This document shows positions 42,058-52,317 of a DNA stretch of 64,000 nucleotides, piece by piece (positions within the stretch are counted from its first letter, which is position 1; every line of letters begins with the position of its first letter). The notes under the pieces were generated by a model, which did no database searches, was not told the DNA's origin, and saw nothing but the letters and a program-made list of their open reading frames with translations. Where the stretch lies: positions 558,001-622,000 of the forward strand of contig NZ_JBHJHQ010000002.1 in the NCBI RefSeq assembly GCF_042219825.1, given 5' to 3'. A program made the position numbers and the translations under genes. Origin of the DNA: JBHJHP01 sp042219825. Lineage in GTDB: Bacteria; Bacteroidota; Bacteroidia; Bacteroidales; UBA5342.

Positions 42058-43417
42058 ATTTTTCTGCCAATTCCAGTGCAAAGGTAGCTAAATCCACGCC
42101 GTCAAAATTGCCCGAACTCATTAATAAAACGACGCAATTTCGTAAATCCTTTGTTTTAAGGTTAGTTATAAGTTGATCCGAATGATCATAAACCGTTACA
42201 TTCTTTCCGTTGAATCCATTGGCTACGTCCTGCTTTGTTATGGGATCCAGCTTTTTATGTTCAACCACATGCGGATTAAAATACACGTTGGCCTCATCAG
42301 CTTTTTCCATTGAGCCGGAGTACTGTGGTAAAAAATCTTTTTTCAGACTGCTGAATGTATGCAGTTCCATACAGGCGATAACGGTTTTATCGGGATATTT
42401 AAGTTTAACCGCATCAACGGTTGCCTTCAGTTTGGATGGAGAATGGGCAAAGTCAAGATAAACGGCCAGGTTATCGTTTTTAGCCAGAGTCTGTAAACGT
42501 TTGCTGGCTCCCATGAACGATTCAATTGCAGCATAAAAATCTTTATCGTTTACACCTAAAGCCTTGCAGACATTTCTTGCGCCTTCGATATTTTGCAGGT
42601 TGTGTTCCCCAAATACATTCAGGGGGACAGGACCATATTCTGTTTCCAGATTCATAACTTCGTTAATCACCTTATATTTAGGTGTACCGTACGGTGTTTT
42701 TCTAATATCACTTCTTGACTGACGTGCAATATGCTTCAGTATTTCGTCTGCCTCAAAATAGACCAGTTCACCTCTTATCTCAATGAGTTGCACAAAGGTC
42801 TGAAACTGCATCACATATTCATCAAAAGTGGGAAATACGTTGATATGGTCCCAGGCAACGCCGGAAAGGAGTGCAATGTGTGGCTGGTATAAATGGAACT
42901 TCGGACGCATATCGATAGGCGAGGACAGGTATTCGTCCCCTTCGAAAACAGCAATTTCTGCATCGTGGCTAAGCCTTACCATGGTGTCAAAGCCTTCCAG
43001 TTGAGCACCAACCATGTAATCAAAGTTAATATTTTGATGGCGCAGTACATGCATTACCATAGACGTGATGGTAGTTTTGCCATGACTGCCACCAATTACC
43101 ACACGTTTTTTATCTTTTGTTTGTTCGTAAAGATATTCGGGATAAGAATAAACCTTAATGCCTTTTTTCTGCGCTTCCAGCAATTCAGGATTGTCTTTTC
43201 TTGCATGCATTCCAAGTATAATTGCATCCAGTTCTTTTGTGATCTTTTCCGGATACCAGCCCCATGCTTCCGGAAGAATACCGGCCGCTTTTAACCGTGA
43301 CTTTGAGGGTTCAAATATCTCATCATCCGACCCGGTAACCTCGTAACCTTTATGATGAAGGGCAAGGGCAAGATTGTGCATGGCACTGCCTCCAATGGCT
43401 ATAAAATGAATTTTCAT
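42050..43417 (-). CDS. mpl: UDP-N-acetylmuramate:tripeptide ligase Mpl-like
   Basis: 455 residues from the ATG at 43417 (MKIHFIAIGGSAMHNLALAL); a longer frame has no better support. Mur-ligase fold: GSDDEIFEPSKSRLKAAGI, ATP loop VIGGSHGKTTITSM, FEGDEYLSSPIDMRPKF, SGVAWDHINVFPTFDEY and FAHSPSKLKATVDA. Mpl attaches recovered murein tripeptide to UDP-MurNAc in peptidoglycan recycling. The EGDEY and FAHSPSK motifs favour Mpl over MurC. Overlaps dnaG. Confidence 0.9.
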   Translation of the reverse strand: MKIHFIAIGGSAMHNLALALHHKGYEVTGSDDEIFEPSKSRLKAAGILPEAWGWYPEKITKELDAIILGMHARKDNPELLEAQKKGIKVYSYPEYLYEQTKDKKRVVIGGSHGKTTITSMVMHVLRHQNINFDYMVGAQLEGFDTMVRLSHDAEIAVFEGDEYLSSPIDMRPKFHLYQPHIALLSGVAWDHINVFPTFDEYVMQFQTFVQLIEIRGELVYFEADEILKHIARQSRSDIRKTPYGTPKYKVINEVMNLETEYGPVPLNVFGEHNLQNIEGARNVCKALGVNDKDFYAAIESFMGASKRLQTLAKNDNLAVYLDFAHSPSKLKATVDAVKLKYPDKTVIACMELHTFSSLKKDFLPQYSGSMEKADEANVYFNPHVVEHKKLDPITKQDVANGFNGKNVTVYDHSDQLITNLKTKDLRNCVVLLMSSGNFDGVDLATFALELAEKYD

Positions 43418-43618
43418 TCGTATGCTCTGTTTTATATGAAGTCGCAACGCTAAAAATAGAAAAAAATGAATGGAGAAAATCTTAAACCCATCATGAAATA
43501 TGAATAGTTTTCAACCTCAAGTATTATAAGTCCGAATATGAGTAAAATAGAAGGTCTGGTTATATTATAAATATGTAACTTTATTTTTTTTTAATCCTGT
43601 TGCTAACATTTTATTATA

Positions 43619-46600
43619 ATGAAAACGCTTGCTTTTCCTGTGCTGCTTAGTTTTATCGTAACATTTTGTGCCTTTGCCGTTGAATATGATCCTGTGGCTG
43701 ATCCGAATGCAGTTGTCATATCCGGAAACGCAAGGTTTACGGTATTAACGCCACGGGTGATCCGGATGGAATGGGCACCTGGTGGATCTTTTACGGATAA
43801 TGCAACGCTAACCTTTGTAAACAGGAGGTTGCCCGTTCCGGAATTTGAAACTAAAGAAACGGATGGGCAATTAGTTATAAGGACCGGTGTATTAACCCTG
43901 ACCTATAAAACCGGATCAGGCAGGTTTACAAAAGAGAATCTGAATGTAGAATTTAGTCCCTACGGAAACAAAGGAACATGGTGTCCCGGAAAGGCAAATC
44001 CCGGAAATTTACTGGGAACAACACGCACGCTGGATAACGTGGATGGTGCGCCTGAAAGCCTTGAGCAGGGCATAATTTCGAGGGATGGATGGGTGATGGT
44101 CGATGATTCGGATCGTCCTTTGTTCGATAATTCAGACTGGCCCTGGGTGATGGCACGACGGGAAATTGGTCAGCAGGATTATTACCTGTTCGTTTACGGA
44201 ACTGATTATAAAACAGCTTTAAAGGATTTTACAGCAATTGCCGGTAAAATTGCTCTGCCACCTAAATTTGCTTTCGGTGCATGGTGGTCCAGGTATCGTC
44301 AGTACACCGATACTCAATTCAGGGATCTGATAGATGAATTTGAGATGCATGATGTACCTCTGGATGTGTTGGTTATAGATATTGACTGGCATTACAGATC
44401 GCTTCCGCAATTTTTTAAAAACGGACAGCTTCAACGGGATCAGGCAGGAGAAACCTTTGGCTGGACAGGTTATACCTGGGATACGGATTATTTTCCCGAT
44501 CCGAAAAAATTTCTGCAATGGACGAATGAGAAGGATTTAAAGACTTGTCTGAATCTGCATCCCGCGTCCGGTATTCAGCCTTTTGAAGCCAAATATCCTG
44601 AAATGGCAAAGGCCATGGGCATTGATCCGAAAACAAAGAAATACGTGCCGTTCGATATCACCGATAAAAAATTTGCGAGCAATTATATGGACATTATACT
44701 GCATCCTTTTGAAAAGGATGGGGTGGATTTCTGGTGGCTGGACTGGCAGCAATGGGGAAATACAAATATCCCAGGCGTTAATCCCACTTTTTATCTCAAT
44801 TATGTGCATTACAGCGATATGGAACGTCAGGGTAAAGCACGGCCGTTAATTTTTCACCGCTGGGGAGGACTGGGGAATCATCGCTATCAGATCGGTTTTT
44901 CAGGTGATACCCATATTACCTGGAAATCATTACAATATCAGCCATATTTTACAGCTACAGCAGCAAATGTTGGTTTTGGCTACTGGAGTCATGATATTGG
45001 CGGTCACATGGGAAAACCTGGCTCCCCCGAATTGTACACACGGTGGATACAATGGGGTATTTTCAGTCCGATATTCAGAACACATTGTACGTCAGATACT
45101 GCACTTGAACGTAGAATATGGGCTTACCCGCTTGATTATTTTAAAATTATGCGCGATGCCTATCAGTTAAGGTATACCATGATCCCATATATTTACAATG
45201 AAGCATATTATACCTATGAATCGGGCGTATCAACTGTCCATCCAATGTATTATGACTATCCCGGGGATGAAGAAGCTTATCAGTTTACGCACCAATATAT
45301 GTTTGGGCGCGACATGCTGGTTGCTCCGGTGACAAAGCCACTAGGGAAGGATAGTTTGTATACGATGCAGAAGGTTTGGTTACCAAAGGGTAGTTGGTTT
45401 GAAATGAGTAAGGGGAGTCTGTTTAATGGTGATCAGATTATTGATTTCCCTTGTACAATTGAAGATATTCCTGTGTTCATAAAGGAAGGTGCAATAATAC
45501 CTATGCAGACTAAAATGAAACGGGTTAAAAACGGGACAACAGATCCGTTAATTCTTTCTGTGTATCCGGGAAGTTCAGGGAGTCTAAGATTATATGAAGA
45601 TGAAGGGAATAATAACAACTTTAAAAACAGTGCATTTTCTGTAACACCGGTAACTTTTATTAAAGACACAAACAAATTAAGACTGACTATTTCACCTGTT
45701 GAAGGCTCATTTCCAGGTATGTTTTCAAAGCGGGCTTATGAACTTCGCTTTCCCAATACATTTCCTCCGCTAAGTGTCCTGGTAAATGGTACAGCTATGA
45801 AATACAGTAAAGAACAGCAGTTCGGCTCATGGTTTTATAACGGCAATACATTTGATTTGGTGGTTTACGTTCCGGAGCAATCAGTAAATAAACGGGTGAA
45901 TGTTGAAATTGAATTTTCTGATAATGATCCTGCCATGCTCTCTGAAATGAGAGGGCGATTAAAATACATGCGTAACTTTGAGGATTTCAGGGTGACACAT
46001 GGCTGGGACAGAGGAAAGTTTCAGTCCGGAGATATAACGGCACTTTCACAGTTTGGTCAGTTCATAGAATATTATCCAGAAAAACTCAATGCAGAAATAC
46101 ACCGGTTTAATTCACGCTGGAATAATGCATTGAAGGTGATACAGGAAGTTGCTATGAACCAACCTGAATATTTACCACAATACGATTTACTAAAGTTGTC
46201 GGGGAATATTGCCGAATGTCCGGAAATACAAACAAGGAAGGTTAATAACGGATCAGAAGAAAGAGTTTTGGTGGATATAAAGTCAACTCCGAATGCACAT
46301 ATATTTTATACACTGGATGGAACTGAACCAACTGATAAGTCGAAGTTGTTTACTACACCTTTAAATTTAAAGTTGCCCATGACAATACAGGCTGTTGCTT
46401 ATCCTGGTGGTAATGGTGCGTGCAGTGCCGTGGTGTCAAAATCTGAATTTCACCAAAATACAGGACTGCGATATAAACTATATAGGGGAAGCTGGAGTGA
46501 ATTGCCTGAATTCAAAAGGATTGAACCCGTGGATTCAGGATCTTGCGTCACGATTAGTTTAAGCAAGATCCCTACTCCGGGAACTGATTATGGACTATTT

Positions 46601-46882
46601 TTTGAAGGTTTTCTGGATATTCCAGCCACCGGCACATATACATTTTACCTTGCCTCGGATGATGGCAGTAGATTTTACATTGATAACACTGTAGTTGTTG
46701 ATCACGATGGTTTGCATGGTTTGACAGAAAAAGAAGGAGCGCTGAAACTAAAGAAAGGGAAACATCCTCTAAAAATTGAATTTTTTCAGAAGGGTGGAGG
46801 AGCTGATCTTTCAGTTCAAATGGAATCATCCAAAATTCAACGCACAGATATTGTACCTTATTTTGTAACAAAAAATGACTAA
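43619..46882 (+). CDS. Glycoside hydrolase family 31 with PA14 and CHB_HEX-type modules
   Basis: 1087 residues, exported (signal peptide ending in CAFA). N-terminal beta-domain; GH31 barrel with VLVIDIDWHYR, the likely nucleophile Asp in VDFWWLDWQQWG, and HRWGGLGNHRYQIGFSGDTHITW with the acid/base Asp; DUF5110-like beta-domains (~600-730); a segment with YTLDGTEPTDKSKLF (chitobiase/hexosaminidase C-terminal type) near 890; and a C-terminal PA14 domain (TYTFYLASDDGSRFYIDNTVVVDHDG) near 1000-1085. Retaining alpha-glucosidase/alpha-xylosidase class; the substrate is unknown. No SusCD pair nearby. Confidence 0.9.
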   Translation: MKTLAFPVLLSFIVTFCAFAVEYDPVADPNAVVISGNARFTVLTPRVIRMEWAPGGSFTDNATLTFVNRRLPVPEFETKETDGQLVIRTGVLTLTYKTGSGRFTKENLNVEFSPYGNKGTWCPGKANPGNLLGTTRTLDNVDGAPESLEQGIISRDGWVMVDDSDRPLFDNSDWPWVMARREIGQQDYYLFVYGTDYKTALKDFTAIAGKIALPPKFAFGAWWSRYRQYTDTQFRDLIDEFEMHDVPLDVLVIDIDWHYRSLPQFFKNGQLQRDQAGETFGWTGYTWDTDYFPDPKKFLQWTNEKDLKTCLNLHPASGIQPFEAKYPEMAKAMGIDPKTKKYVPFDITDKKFASNYMDIILHPFEKDGVDFWWLDWQQWGNTNIPGVNPTFYLNYVHYSDMERQGKARPLIFHRWGGLGNHRYQIGFSGDTHITWKSLQYQPYFTATAANVGFGYWSHDIGGHMGKPGSPELYTRWIQWGIFSPIFRTHCTSDTALERRIWAYPLDYFKIMRDAYQLRYTMIPYIYNEAYYTYESGVSTVHPMYYDYPGDEEAYQFTHQYMFGRDMLVAPVTKPLGKDSLYTMQKVWLPKGSWFEMSKGSLFNGDQIIDFPCTIEDIPVFIKEGAIIPMQTKMKRVKNGTTDPLILSVYPGSSGSLRLYEDEGNNNNFKNSAFSVTPVTFIKDTNKLRLTISPVEGSFPGMFSKRAYELRFPNTFPPLSVLVNGTAMKYSKEQQFGSWFYNGNTFDLVVYVPEQSVNKRVNVEIEFSDNDPAMLSEMRGRLKYMRNFEDFRVTHGWDRGKFQSGDITALSQFGQFIEYYPEKLNAEIHRFNSRWNNALKVIQEVAMNQPEYLPQYDLLKLSGNIAECPEIQTRKVNNGSEERVLVDIKSTPNAHIFYTLDGTEPTDKSKLFTTPLNLKLPMTIQAVAYPGGNGACSAVVSKSEFHQNTGLRYKLYRGSWSELPEFKRIEPVDSGSCVTISLSKIPTPGTDYGLFFEGFLDIPATGTYTFYLASDDGSRFYIDNTVVVDHDGLHGLTEKEGALKLKKGKHPLKIEFFQKGGGADLSVQMESSKIQRTDIVPYFVTKND

Positions 46883-46892
46883 CATTTTAAGC

Positions 46893-47330
46893 ATGAAAAT
46901 ACTTTTAGCATTTGTTTTATCCGGGATCTTATTATTTTCCTGTAAGTATAAAACTGAAAAGGAAGAAATGAAGTCAGAAATAATTCAAACAGAGAAAGCA
47001 TTTGAAAACATGGTGGCAGGAAAGGGGCTTGCTGAAGCTTTCTTCTGTTTTGCAGATGAAAATGCTGTCATAAAAAGATTAAATGATACGCTGATTTCCG
47101 GCAGGGAAAACATAAAGGCATACTACACTGATCGTGGCATCGATCCCCTAAGCCTTACCTGGACTCCGGAGTTTGTGGATGTGTCTGATGATGGTACATT
47201 AGCTTACACTTACGGGAGGTATATATGGAAGGCCCTTTCAGAGACAAATGATACAGTGAAATTTGAAGGTGTTTTTCATACCATATGGAAGAAGCAAAAG
47301 GATGGAAGCTGGAAGTATGTTTGGGATTAA
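46893..47330 (+). CDS. NTF2/DUF4440-like lipoprotein
   Basis: 145 residues from the ATG at 46893, giving a lipoprotein signal (LLAFVLSGILLFSCKY); an ATG at 46875 overlapping the GH31 stop is also possible. The mature part fits an NTF2-like fold: IIQTEKAFENMVAGKGLAEAFFCFADENAVIKR, ISGRENIKAYYTDRG and GVFHTIWKKQKDGSWKYVWD at the end. Such proteins bind small ligands or act as cyclases; the role is unknown. It is 10 nt from the GH31 stop and probably co-transcribed. Confidence 0.85.
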   Translation: MKILLAFVLSGILLFSCKYKTEKEEMKSEIIQTEKAFENMVAGKGLAEAFFCFADENAVIKRLNDTLISGRENIKAYYTDRGIDPLSLTWTPEFVDVSDDGTLAYTYGRYIWKALSETNDTVKFEGVFHTIWKKQKDGSWKYVWD

Positions 47331-47342
47331 AAATTTAATCCT

Positions 47343-47350
47343 TACATTTG
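47343..47350 (+). promoter_or_regulatory. -7 box TACATTTG upstream of the tocopherol-cyclase-like gene
   Basis: Exact TAnnTTTG, 54 nt before the ATG at 47405. Confidence 0.45.
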
Positions 47351-47404
47351 AAATATAACCTCAAACAAACACTTATTGCTCCGGAAAACTCTAAATAACA
47401 GTTT

Positions 47405-48373
47405 ATGTTAAGTAAGTTCAGCGTACTGTTCCATCCGGAACGTTATCAGGGAATTGGAAAAACAAAACGATATTTTGAGGGGTGGTATTATAAGCTGATT
47501 ACTGCCAACGAGAAAAAGGCAATAGCCGTTATTCCCGGAGTTGCGATGGATAAAAAGGGGACCCGGCATGGGTTTATTCAGGTCCTTGACGGGAAGGAAA
47601 ATTCTTCGGAATACTATAAATTCGATTATTCAGCATTCAGTTACAAAACCGACCGGTTTGAGATACAACTTGGTTCCAATCTTTTTACCCCGCAAAGTTT
47701 AGTACTCGACATGCCGGAAATTTCTGGCTCGCTCACCTTCAGTAATCCTGTGGAATGGACGGATCACTTTTATGCTCCGGGAATTATGGGACCTTACACA
47801 TTTGTGCCTTTTATGGAGTGTTACCACGGTATTATAAGTCTGGATCACGACATAAGCGGGGCATTGAAATATAAAGGGCAAGAGGTAGATTTTACAGATG
47901 GGAAAGGATATATCGAGAAGGATTGGGGGCATACCTTTCCATCCGCCTACTTCTGGATACAAAGCAATCATTTTTCAAATGATGGAATTTCCTTTAAAGC
48001 CTCAGTTGCAAAAATTCCATGGCTCCGCAGTTCATTTACAGGTTTCATCGCTGGTGTTTGGGTCAATAATAAGTTATATAAATTCACTACTTATAACGGA
48101 ACCAAACTTTTAAGGTCATTTGCTGATCGCAAATGCGTTAAGCTGATGTTTAAGAATCGACATTATGTACTAACAGTTTTGGCTCACCGTGAAAATGAAG
48201 CAGAACTGGCTTCTCCTATTGCCGGATTGATGGAAGGCCGGATTAATGAAAGCATGACATCCGAAATTGACATCAGGCTCACAGATAAAAAGGGAAATGT
48301 TATATTTGAGGATAGGGGAAGAAATGCAGGGCTTGAAGTAGCAGGAAATATAACTGAAATTTTTACTTCTTAA
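47405..48373 (+). CDS. Tocopherol-cyclase-family protein
   Basis: 322 residues. Starts with FHPERYQGIGKTKRYFEGWYYK, the family hallmark, and includes GYIEKDWGHTFPSAYFWIQSNHF, a second diagnostic block. Members have a lipocalin/CrtC-like fold. Plant tocopherol cyclase closes the chromanol ring of vitamin E; in heterotrophic bacteria, which do not make tocopherol, the reaction is unknown. No signal peptide. Neighbours give no clue. Confidence 0.87.
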   Translation: MLSKFSVLFHPERYQGIGKTKRYFEGWYYKLITANEKKAIAVIPGVAMDKKGTRHGFIQVLDGKENSSEYYKFDYSAFSYKTDRFEIQLGSNLFTPQSLVLDMPEISGSLTFSNPVEWTDHFYAPGIMGPYTFVPFMECYHGIISLDHDISGALKYKGQEVDFTDGKGYIEKDWGHTFPSAYFWIQSNHFSNDGISFKASVAKIPWLRSSFTGFIAGVWVNNKLYKFTTYNGTKLLRSFADRKCVKLMFKNRHYVLTVLAHRENEAELASPIAGLMEGRINESMTSEIDIRLTDKKGNVIFEDRGRNAGLEVAGNITEIFTS

Positions 48374-48491
48374 ATGTTTCTGGATTTGGATTCGGTTCAT
48401 TAAAACAATAAAAATAAGTCTGCACCACAAAGTATTCAGCTGAGAAATACAGTCCCCATTAATTATAACTACCTTTACACAAACAAAAAAT

Positions 48492-49286
48492 ATGAATTTA
48501 GCAATCTTAATTGACGGGGATAATATCCCGTCGGCATACATTAAAGAAATGATGGAAGAAATTGCCAAATACGGTAATCCTACCATTAAGCGCATTTACG
48601 GTGACTGGACCAAACCTAATTTATCCAAATGGAAGAACATACTCCTTGAAAATGCCATCACTCCAATACAGCAATATGGTTATACATCAGGTAAAAATTC
48701 AACGGATTCAGCCATGATAATCGATGCAATGGATATTCTTTATTCTGAAAAGGTAAACGGATTCTGCCTGGTTTCGAGCGATAGTGATTTTACTAGACTG
48801 GCTACCCGTTTAAAAGAAGCCGGGATGCTGGTTATTGGCATTGGAGAGAAAAAGACACCTAATCCCTTTATTGTTGCCTGTGATAAGTTTATTTACATAG
48901 AAATTCTTAAGCATCAGTCTAAGGAAAGTGATTCCGGTAACGATAAGGATGATAATAAAGATTCCGTAGATAAAATAACTGTCCGGGAGATTAAACTGAT
49001 TGCCACTACCATTTCTGATCTTTCGGATGATGATGGTTGGGCATTTCTGGGTGATGTGGGGAGTTTACTACAGAAAAAACAACCAAATTTTGATTCCAGA
49101 AATTACGGCTTTCAAAAACTGACTCCGTTGATTAAATCCATTGGTGAATTTGAACTGGAACAGAGAGATAATCCCAAAAGTAAACATAAACTGATTTATG
49201 TAAAGAATAAGGAAAAAAAGAAAGCAACGGTAAAAAGAAATACCCGAAGAAAGACAACACCAAACAAAACAAACGCTAAAAACTAG
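48492..49286 (+). CDS. NYN-domain / OST-HTH (LOTUS) protein
   Basis: 264 residues. The NYN (PIN-like) nuclease domain at 1-145 has acidic residues in LAILIDGDNIPS, STDSAMIIDAMDILY and FCLVSSDSDFTRLATRL, as expected for metal-dependent RNA cleavage. An acidic linker (SGNDKDDNKDSVDK) leads to a LOTUS domain at ~165-240 (LIATTISDLSDDDGWAFLGDVG, RNYGFQKLTPLI). The last ~25 residues are strongly basic. This LabA-like architecture suggests an RNA-binding endoribonuclease; no target is known. Confidence 0.9.
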   Translation: MNLAILIDGDNIPSAYIKEMMEEIAKYGNPTIKRIYGDWTKPNLSKWKNILLENAITPIQQYGYTSGKNSTDSAMIIDAMDILYSEKVNGFCLVSSDSDFTRLATRLKEAGMLVIGIGEKKTPNPFIVACDKFIYIEILKHQSKESDSGNDKDDNKDSVDKITVREIKLIATTISDLSDDDGWAFLGDVGSLLQKKQPNFDSRNYGFQKLTPLIKSIGEFELEQRDNPKSKHKLIYVKNKEKKKATVKRNTRRKTTPNKTNAKN

Positions 49287-49335
49287 TGGATTTTAATACA
49301 GATTTTATTATGATCCGGTTGCTAAGTTAACCCAT

Positions 49336-49815
49336 ATGAACCCTGAAATAGTTACTATAAAAGAAAAAATGTTCATTGGCATGACCATGGAAATGTCCTA
49401 TGCAGATAATAAAACACATGAACTTTGGAGATCTTTCATGCCAAGACAGAGTGGGATTGAAAACACATTAAATAATGATCTGATTTCGCTTCAGATTTAT
49501 GAACCGGGATTTTTTGAAACCTTTAATCCCAAAAGGATATTCAGAAAATGGACACTTCGGGAAGTCAGCCGTTTAGTGAATATTCCTGAAGGCATGGTCA
49601 CTTTTAAGTTACAGGAAGGAGCCTATGCTGTATTTATTTACAAGGGTTTACCTGCAAAGGCTCAGCCATTTTTTGATTATATCTTCCGCGAGTGGTTGCC
49701 AAATTCAGAATATATGCTTGATGACCGGCCGCATTTTGAAGTTTTGGGTCCAAAATACAGCAACAATAGTCCCGATTCAGAAGAGGAAGTGTGGATCCCT
49801 GTGAAACTAATGTAA
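49336..49815 (+). CDS. GyrI-like small-molecule-binding domain protein
   Basis: 159 residues, a stand-alone SHS2/GyrI domain: EKMFIGMTMEMSYADNKTHELW, LQEGAYAVFIYKGLPAKAQPFFDYIFREWLPNSEY and RPHFEVLGPKYSNNSPDSEEEVWIPVK. In AraC and MerR regulators this fold binds drugs or other amphiphiles; alone it can act as a small binding protein. No DNA-binding domain is attached. It starts 49 nt after the NYN gene. Confidence 0.88.
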   Translation: MNPEIVTIKEKMFIGMTMEMSYADNKTHELWRSFMPRQSGIENTLNNDLISLQIYEPGFFETFNPKRIFRKWTLREVSRLVNIPEGMVTFKLQEGAYAVFIYKGLPAKAQPFFDYIFREWLPNSEYMLDDRPHFEVLGPKYSNNSPDSEEEVWIPVKLM

Positions 49816-49834
49816 AATAATTCCTTCTGTGATC

Positions 49835-51202
49835 TTACTCCGGTCTTACAATAAATGAAAATGTATATGGTTCATTCAGAGCCGTTCCGTACAGGTCTTT
49901 TGCTTCTGTTCCAATTGTGATCGTATATTTTTTGTTATGCTGCAAATCCTGATTTGGGTCGAATCTCATGGTCGTTTTTGAATTACCGTACCAATCCAAT
50001 GTGCCCGAAACAGAGGGTGAGATACTAATGGCATTTTGCACCGTTGATTTCTGCATATAGGTGTTGAAATAAAAATATATCGCCGTGGATTCCGATACAA
50101 AAACTTCACCATTTTGGGGAGAAGTGTTTGTAACTCTTACAGGTGAAGTATTAAAAGAAAACTGAAACGGATTGCCGAGTTCAATCCCATCAGCATCTTT
50201 AGCCGAAGCGCCAATAGTAATATCGTATGTTGTTTCGGCATGTAAAACGCCTCCCGTATAAATGGTTAAATGGTTTTGTGCCGGCCATATGAGTATGGCA
50301 TCTGATTCAGGGGAAACGGTAAGTGCCTGTTCAGTTGAAACCTGATCCATATTCCGTGGAAATGAAATCTGAATTCCCTGGGTCATTATGAGGTCCACCT
50401 CGTTATCACCATTACTGGGACTGCTGAGTATAGCATTTTGTGTACTCTCGGACTGGATGGTACTAAAACTGAATTCAAGAGGAAAGCGCAAATGATTTCC
50501 GGATGTGTCCTGAGCTTCAGTAGATAATGTGACGGCATAGGTAGTATCCACATAACTGTCTTTTTGACTGACCTGGTAGCTAAAAGCTGTAATTTTACTG
50601 TATGTGGTAATTGTTGAACCGGCATCATATCCCCAGTTCGTTGCATCGTTGCTGTAGTATATACGGTTAGGAGCTGTTGAGTATTGTCCCCAATGAAATA
50701 TTCCGTCTGTTGAGGGAGTTGTAGAGAACGCCTTTTCAACACTTTCACGATCCATGGGCTGTGTAAAAATTATGGAGATTGTCAGACGTGAATACTGGTT
50801 ATTATAGATAATTTCAGACTTATCTTCGGGATAGTGAGATGAGATGAGGTCAGGTACCGTTGAGAGGTCAATTTCGCCAACATACGTATTTCCTGATGCC
50901 AGAACATTTACATTATGAAGGTTGTATTTACGGAACATATCTGCATTAACGGTTAAATCGTAGTTTCCAACGGGTAAATTTTTTATTTCAAATGAACCGT
51001 CAACCGGATTAATCTCAGTGGAATCAATCCCGTTAACCTGACTGACGACTACCTTTGCCTTGCTGTCAGTTTGTAACACTTTTCCAACAATATTGCCCTG
51101 GACGGCACTGCCTGAATCTGATCCATTATTATCGAATCCATTTTCCTCGCATGCATAAAGCATGGTGATAAGAAACATAAGTACTAAAACACCGTATTTC
51201 AT
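49835..51202 (-). CDS. Lipoprotein with carboxypeptidase-regulatory and three Big_5 Ig-like domains
   Basis: 455 residues. Lipoprotein signal (FLITMLYACEENG). Residues ~35-115 form a CarboxypepD_reg-like domain (INPVDGSFEIKNLPVGNYDLTVNA). Three SbsA/Big_5-type Ig-like domains follow, each with an FTQPMDRESVEKAFSTTPS-like or FPRNMDQVSTEQALTVSP-like start and a YDITIGASAKDADGIEL-like end. It is probably a surface structural or polysaccharide-binding lipoprotein. Convergent with the GyrI-like gene. Confidence 0.85.
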   Translation of the reverse strand: MKYGVLVLMFLITMLYACEENGFDNNGSDSGSAVQGNIVGKVLQTDSKAKVVVSQVNGIDSTEINPVDGSFEIKNLPVGNYDLTVNADMFRKYNLHNVNVLASGNTYVGEIDLSTVPDLISSHYPEDKSEIIYNNQYSRLTISIIFTQPMDRESVEKAFSTTPSTDGIFHWGQYSTAPNRIYYSNDATNWGYDAGSTITTYSKITAFSYQVSQKDSYVDTTYAVTLSTEAQDTSGNHLRFPLEFSFSTIQSESTQNAILSSPSNGDNEVDLIMTQGIQISFPRNMDQVSTEQALTVSPESDAILIWPAQNHLTIYTGGVLHAETTYDITIGASAKDADGIELGNPFQFSFNTSPVRVTNTSPQNGEVFVSESTAIYFYFNTYMQKSTVQNAISISPSVSGTLDWYGNSKTTMRFDPNQDLQHNKKYTITIGTEAKDLYGTALNEPYTFSFIVRPE

Positions 51203-51396
51203 AATATCAGTTTTAAGTTGGAATTATAGCATTAATTTCAATACATCATTGATAATGATGTGAATAAATAAGATTTGGTTGCATCAAATTGCGGATTAAT
51301 TTTATGTGATAAGACAAGTTGGCTCTCACAGCAACAAAATTAAGGTTCTCTGTTTTATATCATACATAATTGTACCTTTATGCCCGAATCTTTTGT

Positions 51397-52317
51397 ATGG
51401 GCAAAAATATCTTTAAAAAAATAGAGCAGAATTTCGGATTCTGGATGCTGTTATTCTCGGTTATTGGTTTTTTAGTACCAGACCTGTTCAGCTGGGGAAC
51501 CAGTATTACAGATAAACTGTTGATGTTTTCGTTCTTTTTGGGTTGCTTACGCATAGACTTTGAAGAAGCAGTTCATTTGAAATCCAACTGGGGCAAACTC
51601 ATCCTTTTTACTTTTCTGAACCTGGTGGTATTACCCGTATTACTTTATTTTATTACTCCATTTCTGAATGTCGAAACCCGGACAGGACTATTCCTGATTA
51701 TGGCTGCCTGCGGAGGTATGCTGACTCCCTTGATTGCCAGTTTCGTGGGTTTGAATGTGCTCTGGGCCGTTGTTTATGTGGTCATATCCTCCTCATTAAT
51801 ACCGTTTGTTTTACCTCTTCTGGTAAAGCTTATGTTTGGAATAAGCATGGAGATATCAGGATTGGATATGATTCTTTTTCTGGCCAAAATAGTTTTTCCT
51901 CCAGCACTTCTGGCCTATGTTTTCCGTAAATATTTTTCGGGTTTATCTGATCGGTTTATGCGTTATTCTGGAACGGTTGGCAGCATCAATATGTCCTTTT
52001 TTATAGCCATCGTTATTGCACATAATCATGCATTTTTAAGCCAGCATCTGTTTCAGTGGGATACAATTCCATTGCTTTTAATGCTGACCTCCGTATTTGT
52101 GATCCGGTATTTAACCGGCTATGTTATGCCTGCAGCCAATAAAAAAGAGCGCTGGTCGAATGCACTACTGTTTGGAGTTATGAATAACGGACTTATCATA
52201 TTGTTTGCCAACAACTATTTTTCAGAAAGGGTTATGTTTGTAACCTTGTTGTCTGAGGTGCCATGGATCCTGGCACAACCAACTTTCTCTAAAGTCTACA
52301 TGAAGTTAAAGAAATAG
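51397..52317 (+). CDS. Bile acid:sodium symporter (BASS)-family transporter
   Basis: 306 residues from the ATG at 51397 (MGKNIFKKIEQNFGFW). About nine membrane helices, with GLFLIMAACGGMLTPLIASFVGLN near the middle and NNGLIILFANNYFSERVMFVTLLSEVPW near the end, as in BASS/SLC10-like secondary transporters of organic anions. A TACCTTTA -7-like box at 51373-51380 precedes it. A relic of a second copy of its 3' end lies 1.6 kb downstream. Confidence 0.85.
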   Translation: MGKNIFKKIEQNFGFWMLLFSVIGFLVPDLFSWGTSITDKLLMFSFFLGCLRIDFEEAVHLKSNWGKLILFTFLNLVVLPVLLYFITPFLNVETRTGLFLIMAACGGMLTPLIASFVGLNVLWAVVYVVISSSLIPFVLPLLVKLMFGISMEISGLDMILFLAKIVFPPALLAYVFRKYFSGLSDRFMRYSGTVGSINMSFFIAIVIAHNHAFLSQHLFQWDTIPLLLMLTSVFVIRYLTGYVMPAANKKERWSNALLFGVMNNGLIILFANNYFSERVMFVTLLSEVPWILAQPTFSKVYMKLKK

